From Actinomycetota bacterium (GTDB taxonomy: Bacteria; Actinomycetota; Thermoleophilia; Miltoncostaeales; Miltoncostaeaceae), in assembly GCA_020636905.1 (NCBI GenBank), contig JACJWX010000010.1:48353-112352 (forward strand): 64,000 nucleotides of DNA, read 5' to 3'. Shown here one piece after another: positions 1-7,295 of the stretch. Made by a program: the position numbers and the translations under genes. Under the pieces are notes generated by a model. It was not told where the DNA came from. It saw only the letters and a program-made list of their open reading frames with translations, and did not search any database. How positions within the stretch are numbered: position 1 is the stretch's first letter; each line of letters begins with the position of its first letter.

Positions 1-1
1 C

Positions 2-286
2 CCACCGTACGCCAGCATGAGTTGCGCCGGCATGCGGCTCTCGCTCGCCGAGCAGGGGCATCCGGCGGAGGACCGGCCGGGCGTCATGATGGTCGCTCCG
101 CCCGATCCGGCATCCGCCGCGGTGGTGCTCGTGCTGGAGGTCGCTGATTGCCTGGCCGTCCATGCCCGCCTGGTGGAGGCGGGCGCGGACATGCTCGCGC
201 CGCCCTTCTCACCTCCGTGGGGCGGGCATCGCTTCTTCGTGCGCGACCCCGACGGATACCTCGTGGAGGTCGAACAGCCGGCATGA
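2..286 (+). CDS. VOC (glyoxalase/bleomycin-resistance) family protein, 5' truncated
   Basis: C-terminal part of a vicinal oxygen chelate fold protein; the frame is open to the left edge, so the true start lies outside. The end reads FVRDPDGYLVEVEQ, the typical last beta strand of VOC domains, whose Glu is usually a metal ligand, preceded by a HARLVEAGADMLAPP helix-turn that also fits the family. Substrate cannot be told: the family covers glyoxalases, dioxygenases and antibiotic-binding proteins. The stop overlaps the next start (ATGA), suggesting co-transcription. Confidence 0.75.
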   Translation, partial: PPYASMSCAGMRLSLAEQGHPAEDRPGVMMVAPPDPASAAVVLVLEVADCLAVHARLVEAGADMLAPPFSPPWGGHRFFVRDPDGYLVEVEQPA

Positions 287-627
287 GGGCCGGCGTGGCC
301 GCATTCCTCGCACTGGCCGCACTGTTCGCCGGTTGCAGTTCGGACGGTCCCCCTTCCCGCCCGCTGCAGCCGGCGACCCCCGCCGGCGCCGAGGAAGCGT
401 TGCGCGTGCGCCTGGTCGAGGACCGGGCGCTCTCGGTGCAGTTCGTCCACTGCTTCACCACGGACGTGCGGTCGTCGCGCGGCGAGAAGGTGTTTCGCTG
501 CAGCGTGAGTTTCGGGGAGCCCAAGATCTACGGCTACTGCGTCGTCGTGCGCGACGGCGCGGCCGTCACCCATGTGGAGGAGCCCGCGCTCCACTGCCGC
601 CGCACCCGCACCGGCGACGAGCCGTGA
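283..627 (+). CDS. small predicted lipoprotein, unknown function
   Basis: A 114-residue protein with a short signal peptide and a lipobox ending at Cys18 (LFAGC), so it should be processed by signal peptidase II and anchored to the outer face of the membrane. The mature part has three further cysteines (in VHCFTTD, FRCSVSF and YGYCVVV) plus one near the C terminus (LHC), possibly two disulfides. I do not recognise the fold. ATG chosen because it overlaps the upstream stop as ATGA; its own stop overlaps the next GTG start as GTGA, so the three genes look like one transcript. Confidence 0.65.
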   Translation: MRAGVAAFLALAALFAGCSSDGPPSRPLQPATPAGAEEALRVRLVEDRALSVQFVHCFTTDVRSSRGEKVFRCSVSFGEPKIYGYCVVVRDGAAVTHVEEPALHCRRTRTGDEP

Positions 628-1802
628 GCGAGGCGAACGTGGCGTCGCGGGCGCGAGACTCGCTCGCCGACGTCTGGGAGGTGCTCCCGGCCTGGGCCGC
701 CATCGCCTCGAGCTCAGGTGACCCGGCCGGCCTGACCGCGATGCTCGCGGTGCTGCGGGCCCGAGCAGAACGCCTGCCGGGAACCGCCAGGGAGGCCCGG
801 TTGGATCGGGCCGGGCCCGGTGCCCTGTACGTGAGCTGCCGTCCGGACGCCCCGCGGCGGGTCTTGCTCGTGGGACACATGGACACGGTCCACGGCCCGG
901 ACGTCACGGCCCCACCGATCGAGCGCCGGGGCGACGTGCTCACGGGTCCGGGGGTCGCCGACATGAAGGGCGGTCTGCTGGTGATGCTTGCCGCCCTCGA
1001 GGGGTTCGAAGCGTCGCCGCACGCGCCCCGGCTCGGATGGGACCTCATCGTGACCCCGGACGAAGAACTCGGGTCGCCCCTGGGGGCACCGTTCCTGGCC
1101 GCCGCCGTCGGCGCCGTCCACTGGGGCCTGGTCTTCGAACCCGCCGGCGCCGGCGGCGGCGTCGTGATCCAACGCCGCGGCCGGTCGGTGCTGCGCGTCG
1201 ACGTGGCCGGACGCAGCGCACATGCGGGCCGTGATCCCGCCTCGGGGCGCAACGCGGTGACGGCCCTCGCCGAACTCGTGCTCGCGGCCGAAGCGATGGG
1301 CGCACCCGACGCCCACCTCGACGTGACGGTCGGAACGGCCCGGGGCGGGAGCCAGGTGAACGTGGTGCCGGACCGCGCCGTCGCCGAGATCGACGTGCGC
1401 GCCCCGGACGCCGCGCCGCTCGCCGACGTGGCCGTCGAGCTGCGGAGGGTCGCCGACGACGTGGTGCGGCGTCGTGAGGTCCAGGTCGAGGTGCGCGAGG
1501 TGGTCGGATGCCCGCCGATGGCCCCGACGCCCGTCTCGGAGCGGCTCGCCCGCACCTACGGTGAGGCCGCGCGAACCGTGGGCATCGATGCGCCTCCGGT
1601 CCGCGTCGGCGGTGTGTCGGACGCCAATCACCTCGCCGGCGCCGGGCTCTCGGTCATCGACGGGCTGGGCCCCCTGGGCGGCGGATTGCACTCACCGGAC
1701 GAGTGGGTGGACGTGCCGTCGATCCTCGATCGCGCGGCCGCCGCCGCGGTGTTGCTGCACCGGCTCGCCACCGGCGACGAGCGCGAGCCCGCGCCCGGCT
1801 AA
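624..1802 (+). CDS. M20 family metallopeptidase (carboxypeptidase G2/ArgE-like)
   Basis: 392-residue M20 zinc peptidase, predicted cytoplasmic. The di-zinc site is visible: GHMDTV with His85 and Asp87, DMKGG with bridging Asp113, the catalytic EE pair at 147-148 (TPDEELGS), VFEPA giving the next Glu ligand, and a late H in GGLHSPDEW. The inserted dimerisation domain with GRSAHAGRDP lies around residues 190-300. Arrangement matches CPG2-like members that hydrolyse N-acyl amino acids or glutamate conjugates; the substrate is not determinable. GTG start at 624 overlaps the lipoprotein stop. Full length for the family. Confidence 0.88.
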   Translation: MSEANVASRARDSLADVWEVLPAWAAIASSSGDPAGLTAMLAVLRARAERLPGTAREARLDRAGPGALYVSCRPDAPRRVLLVGHMDTVHGPDVTAPPIERRGDVLTGPGVADMKGGLLVMLAALEGFEASPHAPRLGWDLIVTPDEELGSPLGAPFLAAAVGAVHWGLVFEPAGAGGGVVIQRRGRSVLRVDVAGRSAHAGRDPASGRNAVTALAELVLAAEAMGAPDAHLDVTVGTARGGSQVNVVPDRAVAEIDVRAPDAAPLADVAVELRRVADDVVRRREVQVEVREVVGCPPMAPTPVSERLARTYGEAARTVGIDAPPVRVGGVSDANHLAGAGLSVIDGLGPLGGGLHSPDEWVDVPSILDRAAAAAVLLHRLATGDEREPAPG

Positions 1803-2407
1803 GGCTCCGCTCCGCCCGGCGCGTCCCACCGCCTGCGAACGTTCCTGAGATCGTCCTCGGTGTCGATGTCCGGCGGCGCCGGGCCGCCGACCGGAACTTC
1901 CAGCACGGGGATGGCGCGCAGCAGATCGCGGGCGCCGGTGTCGCCGGCGAGCGTCATCAGCCGGGGAAACACCTCCCGGCGCAGCAGCACGGGATGGCCG
2001 CGCGCGTCGTCGTATCGGGCCGCCACGGCGGCAAATCCAGGATCGGGAGCCGCCGAGGCGATCACGGCCCGTACCGAGTCGCCGGAGATCCCCGGCTGGT
2101 CACCGACAAGCACCACGACGGCATCGACCTCGGGGCCCACAGAGTCGAGCCCCGTCTGGAGCGACGAGGCCAGCCCGGTGTGATGGTCCGGGTTCGTCAC
2201 GGCGCGAACCTGCGGATGGTCGGGAAGCGCCGAAGCGACGGACTCGGCGTGGGCACCCACCACCACCACGATCTCCTCCACACCGCCGTCCAGCAGCGCG
2301 TCCACCGCGTGGACCACGAGCGGCCGGCCACCGACCTCGACCAGCTGTTTCGGTCGTCCGAGGCGACTCGACGCGCCGGCCGCGAGCACCAGGCCGGTCA
2401 CCCGCAT
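1799..2407 (-). CDS. mocA: molybdenum cofactor nucleotidyltransferase, MocA-like
   Basis: 202-residue NTP-transferase with the MobA/MocA signature at the N terminus: LVLAAGASSRLGRPKQL, where the GxxSRxG-PK loop binds nucleotide, and VVLVGDQPGI, the metal-binding D plus QP motif. The DQP form with R-GHPVLL downstream fits MocA (CTP:molybdopterin cytidylyltransferase) better than MobA. MocA enzymes equip xanthine dehydrogenase/CO dehydrogenase-type enzymes with cytidylated cofactor. An XdhC homologue lies 0.85 kb upstream on the same strand, which supports that role, yet no molybdoenzyme is encoded in the window. Ends 4 bp into the M20 gene, convergent. Confidence 0.8.
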   Translation of the reverse strand: MRVTGLVLAAGASSRLGRPKQLVEVGGRPLVVHAVDALLDGGVEEIVVVVGAHAESVASALPDHPQVRAVTNPDHHTGLASSLQTGLDSVGPEVDAVVVLVGDQPGISGDSVRAVIASAAPDPGFAAVAARYDDARGHPVLLRREVFPRLMTLAGDTGARDLLRAIPVLEVPVGGPAPPDIDTEDDLRNVRRRWDAPGGAEP

Positions 2408-2411
2408 GCGG

Positions 2412-3125
2412 TCAGCGACGCCCGAGGAACAGGTCGACGGCGTTGTCCCCCATCACCCGGTCCACCAGATCGTCGGTGAGCCCGGAGAGGCGGACCTTCG
2501 CCATCTCGACGATGGGGTGATGGAACGGCGCGTCGGAGCCGTACATGACCCGATCCGGACCCACCCGTCGCACGGCCTCGGCGATCTTGGTGTGCATGGG
2601 CATCCCGGATGTCTCGAGCCAGACGTTCTGGTTGCGTTCGGCGACGTCGATCGCCCCGTCGATGTAGACGATGTTGCCGTGGCCCATGTGCCCGAGGATC
2701 ACCCGGGCCTTCGGGAACCGGCGCGCCGCCTCCTCGATCGACCACGGAAGCGTGAAGATCGGATGCCCGCAATGAATCAGCAGCGGGACGTCGCGGGCGA
2801 TGGCCGCTTCGTAGACGGGGTGCACGATCGGATCGTCCGGGTGGTATCCATCGAGCAGCGGGTGCAGTTTGACGCCCACGAATCGCGGGTGGTCCAGCCA
2901 CCGCTCCGCGTCGTCGGCCCCGTCGGGCATCCGGGGGTTGGCCCAGACGAGCCCGTGCGCGGCCGGGACGGACTCCAGGATCTCGGCCACCGTGGCGTTG
3001 TCGGGATGGAAGATCACGCAGCCGCCGTAGTCGTGCTCCTCCATCAGCTCGACCAGCCCGTCCCGGTCCAGGCGCACGTCGAACAACGGGAACTCGCCCA
3101 CGTGCATATGAGCGTCGAAGATCAT
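2412..3125 (-). CDS. amidohydrolase-2 family metal-dependent hydrolase
   Basis: 237-residue TIM-barrel protein. FDAHMHVG at the N terminus supplies the HxH metal motif, LLIHCGHP the strand-5 His, GHMGHG the strand-6 His and YGSDAPFHHP the strand-8 Asp, all typical of the amidohydrolase-related Pfam family that holds decarboxylases (ACMSD-like) and uncharacterised hydrolases. Translation start is backed by GGAGG 7 nt upstream on the minus strand. It sits between the MocA and XdhC genes with only 4 bp to MocA, so it may be co-transcribed with them, but nothing in its sequence links it to molybdenum. Substrate unknown. Confidence 0.82.
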   Translation of the reverse strand: MIFDAHMHVGEFPLFDVRLDRDGLVELMEEHDYGGCVIFHPDNATVAEILESVPAAHGLVWANPRMPDGADDAERWLDHPRFVGVKLHPLLDGYHPDDPIVHPVYEAAIARDVPLLIHCGHPIFTLPWSIEEAARRFPKARVILGHMGHGNIVYIDGAIDVAERNQNVWLETSGMPMHTKIAEAVRRVGPDRVMYGSDAPFHHPIVEMAKVRLSGLTDDLVDRVMGDNAVDLFLGRR

Positions 3126-3253
3126 TCGCTGCCTCCGATGGTGCTCGAGGGCCGCCCCGAGTGGTTCCGGCCCGGCACGCCGATTCTACGTTCGAGCGGC
3201 GCGGGCGGGACCGCTCCACGAGTGCGACGCGCGGGCCGCACGCACGCGGCGCC

Positions 3254-4261
3254 TCAGGCGGGGCCCGCGGGACCGACGCGGAACGTGCGGACGATCTCGG
3301 CGGCGACCGAAACGGCTACCTCCCGAGGGGTCGCCGAACCGATCGCGAGGCCGATGGGTGCGTGGATGCGTGCGAGCTGGGCGTCGCTGACGCCCTCCGC
3401 CCGGAGCAGCCCCTCACGGCGTTCCGTGGTCCGCCGGCTCCCCATGGCGCCGATGTAGCCGGCGTTGGTGGCCAGCGCGGCGATCAGGGCCGGCACGTCG
3501 AACTTGGCGTCGTGGGTGAGCACGCAGATCGCGGTTCGACCATCCACTGGCGCCCGGGCCAGGAACCGATGCGGCCAGTCGACCACCATCTCGTCCGCGG
3601 CCGGGAACCGTTCGGACGTGAGGAAGGCGTCACGCGCGTCGCACACCGTCACCCGGTAGCCGAGGAACCGTCCGATCTCGGCGACCGCGGCGGCGTGGTC
3701 GATGGCCCCGAAGACGTACATGGCCGGTCGCGGAGCGAGGCTGTTGATGAGGACGCGATCCTCTCCGACCTCGGCGACCGCGGTCGCGCCCCTGGCGAGG
3801 ACGTCGAGCGCGGCGGCGACCAGCGGGTCCGAGGGATCGTCGCCCGGGGCGACCGCCCGCCGGGTTCCGAACCCCGGGCCGGAGAGCACCGTGACATACG
3901 CCACCGGCCGGTCGTCGCGGACCGCGTCGGCGATCCGGCCGATGACGGCCGGCTCGGCGGGCTCGATCACGATCTCGATGCGCCCGCCGCATGGCATGCC
4001 GACCGCGAAGGCGTCCTCGTCGGCGATGCCGTAGTCGGCCAGGCGTGCGGTGCCGCCGTCCAGCACCTGCCGTGCGTGTTCGAGGGCGTCCGGTTCGACG
4101 CAGCCGCCGGTCACCGATCCCACGATTCGTCCGTCGTCGAGCAGCGCCATCGCCGCACCGGGTCCGCGGGGCGCCGACCGGTACACCGTCACGACGGTGG
4201 CGATCGCGGCCCGCCGTCCCTCGGCGAGCGCCGGAGCGAGGGTGGTGAGGAGGTCTCGCAT
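3254..4261 (-). CDS. xdhC: XdhC/CoxF family molybdoenzyme maturation protein
   Basis: 335 residues with the N-terminal XdhC-CoxI domain (residues about 10-80, including GSVTGGCVEP with the conserved GGCVE) and a C-terminal Rossmann-like XdhC domain (from about 180: ALYVFGAIDHA-type strand and the GAMGSRRTTERR motif near 290). XdhC binds molybdenum cofactor, protects or sulfurates it, and hands it to xanthine dehydrogenase-type apoenzymes. PCGGRIEI around 125 is also a family hallmark. Same strand as mocA but separated by the amidohydrolase. The client enzyme is not in view. Confidence 0.87.
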   Translation of the reverse strand: MRDLLTTLAPALAEGRRAAIATVVTVYRSAPRGPGAAMALLDDGRIVGSVTGGCVEPDALEHARQVLDGGTARLADYGIADEDAFAVGMPCGGRIEIVIEPAEPAVIGRIADAVRDDRPVAYVTVLSGPGFGTRRAVAPGDDPSDPLVAAALDVLARGATAVAEVGEDRVLINSLAPRPAMYVFGAIDHAAAVAEIGRFLGYRVTVCDARDAFLTSERFPAADEMVVDWPHRFLARAPVDGRTAICVLTHDAKFDVPALIAALATNAGYIGAMGSRRTTERREGLLRAEGVSDAQLARIHAPIGLAIGSATPREVAVSVAAEIVRTFRVGPAGPA

Positions 4262-4304
4262 CAGGTCTGGCCGTCCCGACGATCCGCCAGCGCCGACCCG
4301 GCGC

Positions 4305-4769
4305 CTACCGGCGCGGCCCGGCCAGCGGTACCCGGGTTCCCCCGGCGATCAGGGCGGCGTCGAGCACCTCCCACTCGCGCTCCAGCCGCACCAGCGAGAG
4401 TTCGAGCGTGCCCGTTCCGCGCTCCCCCGTGAGCGGCACGGTGAGCGTCGTATGGCCCTGCCCTTCCAGCGCATTCGCGGGAACCTCGGCCCGGATGGGC
4501 TCTCCCAGGTGGTCGCCGAGTTCCGGATGGGCCTTCAGGACGTCCGCCACGACGCGCTGGGCGCCCCGCGGACGGCGAAGCCACGCCGCGCCGACGATGA
4601 CCACCACGTAGGCGAGGAAGGCGTAGGCGAGGACACCGGCGACGAGGAACGCCCCGTCCTGTCCGGCCACGGCGGTCCCGACGACCGCGCCCAGGAAGAA
4701 CACCCCGAACATGACCGCGCCACCGAGGGTGATGGCACGACCGACCGGGACGTCGAAGAGGCGCGTCAC
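4305..4769 (-). CDS. membrane protein with Coa1/Tim21-like C-terminal domain
   Basis: 154 residues. Two predicted transmembrane helices at about 12-34 and 38-60, then a soluble domain (VVADVLKAHPELGDHLGEPIRA ... TLTVPLTGERGTGTLELSLVRLEREWEVLDAAL) whose pattern, a helix, an LG-P motif, a small-residue strand, G-kGxG-v-v and a final W-v strand, resembles the cytochrome oxidase assembly factor Coa1 fold. That assignment rests on pattern only. GTG start at 4769 overlaps the gltX stop (GTGA), so translation is probably coupled to gltX. An in-frame extension upstream would run antisense-like through gltX and is rejected. Confidence 0.6.
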   Translation of the reverse strand: MTRLFDVPVGRAITLGGAVMFGVFFLGAVVGTAVAGQDGAFLVAGVLAYAFLAYVVVIVGAAWLRRPRGAQRVVADVLKAHPELGDHLGEPIRAEVPANALEGQGHTTLTVPLTGERGTGTLELSLVRLEREWEVLDAALIAGGTRVPLAGPRR

Positions 4770-6238
4770 GCCACCCACACCTCGGCGAGTCGGGCCAGCG
4801 TCGCCCGGTACCGTCGCAGGGCTTCGTCCTTGCCCAGCAGCACCAGGCTCTCGTAGATCCCGGTCGAGACCTTCTTGCCCGTGATGGCCGCGCGCTGGGG
4901 TTCGAGGAACCCTCGCGCGTCCTCGCCGAGGATGTGGAGCTGGTCCTGCAGCACCTCTTTCACCGTGTCGATGGTGAAGGGTTCGACGATCTCCAGGCGG
5001 CCCAGGCCCGCCCCGATGACCTGGATGGAATGGCGGACGTCCTCGGTGAGGCTCGCCCAGGCCTCCGGATCCATCTCGAGCGGGGTGAACAGCCACCCCG
5101 CGAGGACGTGGAACTCCTCGAGCGTGGAAAGCTTGCGTTTGACGCTCGGTGCGGTGCGACGCACCAGGGCTTCGCGCTCCGGGCCGCCCTCGGCGAGGAA
5201 GCCGGTGTGCGTCAGGTGCTCCAGCAGCACCTCGGTGAAGTCGTCGTCGGACATCCGGCGCAGATACCGGCCGTTGATGACCTGGGTCTTCTTCATGTCG
5301 AAGACGGCCGGGCTCTTGCTGATGCGCGACACCGAGAACCGCTCGATCAATTCCTCGGTGGTGAACATGGTGGTCTTGTCGTCGAAGCTCCAGCCGAGGA
5401 GCGCGATGGCGTTGATGACCGCCTCGGGCAGGTACCCCTCATCGCGAAGGTCCTCCACCGAGGCCGCACCGTGGCGCTTGGAGAGACGCTTCTTGTCGGG
5501 GCCGAGAATCAACGGGATGTGGGCGTACTCGGGAGGCGTGCCGCCGAGCGCCCGCATCACCATCACCTGCTTGGGGGTGTTCGAGAGGTGGTCCTCTCCC
5601 CTGAGCACGTGGGTGATGCCCATGTCGACGTCGTCGACCGCGGCGGCGAGGTTGTAGGTGGGCGTGCCGTCGGAGCGCGCGACCACGAAGTCCTCGATCG
5701 AGGTGTGGGCGAACGTGACGTCGCCGCGCACGTAGTCGTCGATGACCGTCGTCCCCTCGGGATCGACCGCGAAGCGCCACGCCGGCTGGCGTCCTTCGGC
5801 GCGGAAGCCCTCGATGTCTGCCTCGCTCCAGTCACGGCGGCCGCGCACGACCGGCGCCCGCTTGTTCGCGCGCGCCTCGGCGCGCTGGGCCTCGAGTTCC
5901 TCGGGGGTCTCCCACGCCTCGTAGACGGCGCCCGCGGCCTTCAGCCGGTCGATGGCGTCGCGGTAGACGTCGTCGCGCTCACTCTGCCGGAACGGCCCCT
6001 CGTCCCAGTCAAGTCCGAGCCACGACATCGCGCGGAGCACCTGCGCCTCGCTTTCGGGCGTCGAACGCTCGCGGTCGGTGTCCTCCATACGCAGGATGAA
6101 GGTGCCGCCGGTGTGGCGCGCGACCAACCAGTTGAACAGCGCCGTGCGGGCGCCGCCGACGTGCAGGTTTCCGGTTGGACTCGGCGCGAACCTGACGCGG
6201 GCCGGAGTGGTGATGTCTCGTCGCTGAGGTGGAGCCAT
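4766..6238 (-). CDS. gltX: glutamyl-tRNA synthetase
   Basis: 490-residue class I aminoacyl-tRNA synthetase charging tRNA-Glu in the cytoplasm. The HIGH-equivalent motif is SPTGNLHVGGART at residues about 16-28 and the KMSKS-equivalent is KKRLSKRHGAASV near 250, both in the bacterial GluRS form; FRQSERDDVYRDAIDRL and the C-terminal anticodon-binding helices are present. Length is normal. The region lacks a separate GlnRS, as expected for organisms using transamidation. Divergent from nfo with only 50 bp between them. Confidence 0.97.
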   Translation of the reverse strand: MAPPQRRDITTPARVRFAPSPTGNLHVGGARTALFNWLVARHTGGTFILRMEDTDRERSTPESEAQVLRAMSWLGLDWDEGPFRQSERDDVYRDAIDRLKAAGAVYEAWETPEELEAQRAEARANKRAPVVRGRRDWSEADIEGFRAEGRQPAWRFAVDPEGTTVIDDYVRGDVTFAHTSIEDFVVARSDGTPTYNLAAAVDDVDMGITHVLRGEDHLSNTPKQVMVMRALGGTPPEYAHIPLILGPDKKRLSKRHGAASVEDLRDEGYLPEAVINAIALLGWSFDDKTTMFTTEELIERFSVSRISKSPAVFDMKKTQVINGRYLRRMSDDDFTEVLLEHLTHTGFLAEGGPEREALVRRTAPSVKRKLSTLEEFHVLAGWLFTPLEMDPEAWASLTEDVRHSIQVIGAGLGRLEIVEPFTIDTVKEVLQDQLHILGEDARGFLEPQRAAITGKKVSTGIYESLVLLGKDEALRRYRATLARLAEVWVA

Positions 6239-6275
6239 CGGCCAAGGATACCCGTCCCGCGGCGGCCGCCGTGCG

Positions 6276-6281
6276 TAGGAT
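6276..6281 (+). promoter_or_regulatory. -10 hexamer for leaderless nfo
   Basis: TAGGAT lies 7 nt before the nfo ATG at 6289, the spacing expected when transcription begins at the start codon. The same TAnnnT-N6-7-ATG layout recurs before at least six other genes in the window. Confidence 0.5.
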
Positions 6282-6288
6282 GGCCCAC

Positions 6289-7200
6289 ATGCGATTCGGC
6301 GCTCACGTCTCGTCGTCCGGGGGCATCAGCAAGGCCATCGGCCGCGGCCAGGAGATCGGCTGCGAGAGCCTCCAGGTGTTCACACACAACCCGCGCACCT
6401 GGCGCCCCATCCAGCACAAGGACGAGGAGATCGAGGCCTTCCGCCGCCTGGCCGCCGAGGCGGACATGGGCCCGCTGGTGAGCCACGGGCTGTACCTCAT
6501 CAACCTCGGTGCCCCGGATCGCGAGGTCCCCACCGGGCCACCCGGAAAGCCAGCCACCAAGACCAGGAACATCCATCGCGCGTCGGTGGAGAGCCTGATC
6601 CAGCACCTCGAGATCGGCGAACGCCTCGGGCTCTCCGGGGTGGTGCTTCACGTCGGGTCGAGCAAGGGGTCCACCGAGTCCGAGGCCATCAGCCGCATCG
6701 GCGCCGGCATCAGCCAGGCCTTCGAGGCGGCGCCCGGCGAATGCGCCGTGTTCCTCGAGAACACCGCCGGCGCCGGCGACACGATCGGGCGGTCGTTCGA
6801 TCAGTTGCGGCGGGTGTTCGACGAGGTCGGGCATCCCTCCCGGCTCGGCTACTGCCTGGACACCCAGCACCTGTTCGCCAGCGGGTACCCGGTCCACGAA
6901 CCCGACGGCATCGACCGGGTGCTCGACGAGTTCGACCGGACCGTCGGCATCGAGCGGCTTCGGTGCCTGCACCTCAACGATTCGATGACCGCGTTCGGAT
7001 CGAATCGCGACCGCCACGAGAACCTCGGCGACGGCCAGATCGGTGCGGACGGTTTTCGGAGGATTCTGGGAGCGCCCGCACTCCAGGACCTCCCGGTGAT
7101 CCTGGAGGTGCCGGGTCTCGAGGGCAACGGGCCGGACCTCGAGAACATGGCCCGCGCCCGCCGCTTCCACGAGGAGGGGCTGGAGTTGCGGGGCGCCTGA
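6289..7200 (+). CDS. nfo: deoxyribonuclease IV (AP endonuclease)
   Basis: 303-residue endonuclease IV, which cleaves DNA 5' of abasic sites in base excision repair. Starts RFGAHVSSSGG, and carries the three metal-binding signatures: VFLENTAGAGD (Glu), YCLDTQHLFASGY (Asp and His, signature 2) and CLHLNDS near 230 followed by HENLGDGQIG (signature 3). TIM-barrel, tri-zinc enzyme. Start at 6289 is preferred over the ATG at 6280 because the -10 motif TAGGAT is placed for leaderless initiation and the protein begins where homologues do. Confidence 0.95.
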   Translation: MRFGAHVSSSGGISKAIGRGQEIGCESLQVFTHNPRTWRPIQHKDEEIEAFRRLAAEADMGPLVSHGLYLINLGAPDREVPTGPPGKPATKTRNIHRASVESLIQHLEIGERLGLSGVVLHVGSSKGSTESEAISRIGAGISQAFEAAPGECAVFLENTAGAGDTIGRSFDQLRRVFDEVGHPSRLGYCLDTQHLFASGYPVHEPDGIDRVLDEFDRTVGIERLRCLHLNDSMTAFGSNRDRHENLGDGQIGADGFRRILGAPALQDLPVILEVPGLEGNGPDLENMARARRFHEEGLELRGA

Positions 7201-7295
7201 ACGTGGCGTCGCAGGCGTTTCGTGATCCCGGGGCGGTGCGCCAGAATGAGCAGTCCTCGTTCACCGATCAACCCAGGACCGGTGGGTCGCCAAAC

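Noticed and set aside
566..1555. 329-codon minus-strand frame opposite the M20 peptidase
   Set aside because: All M20 metal ligands are on the plus strand; the minus product is Ser/Thr/Arg-rich and domain-free.
4934..6481. 515-codon plus-strand frame opposite gltX
   Set aside because: gltX carries complete class I motifs on the minus strand; the plus frame is a shadow that also crosses the nfo start.
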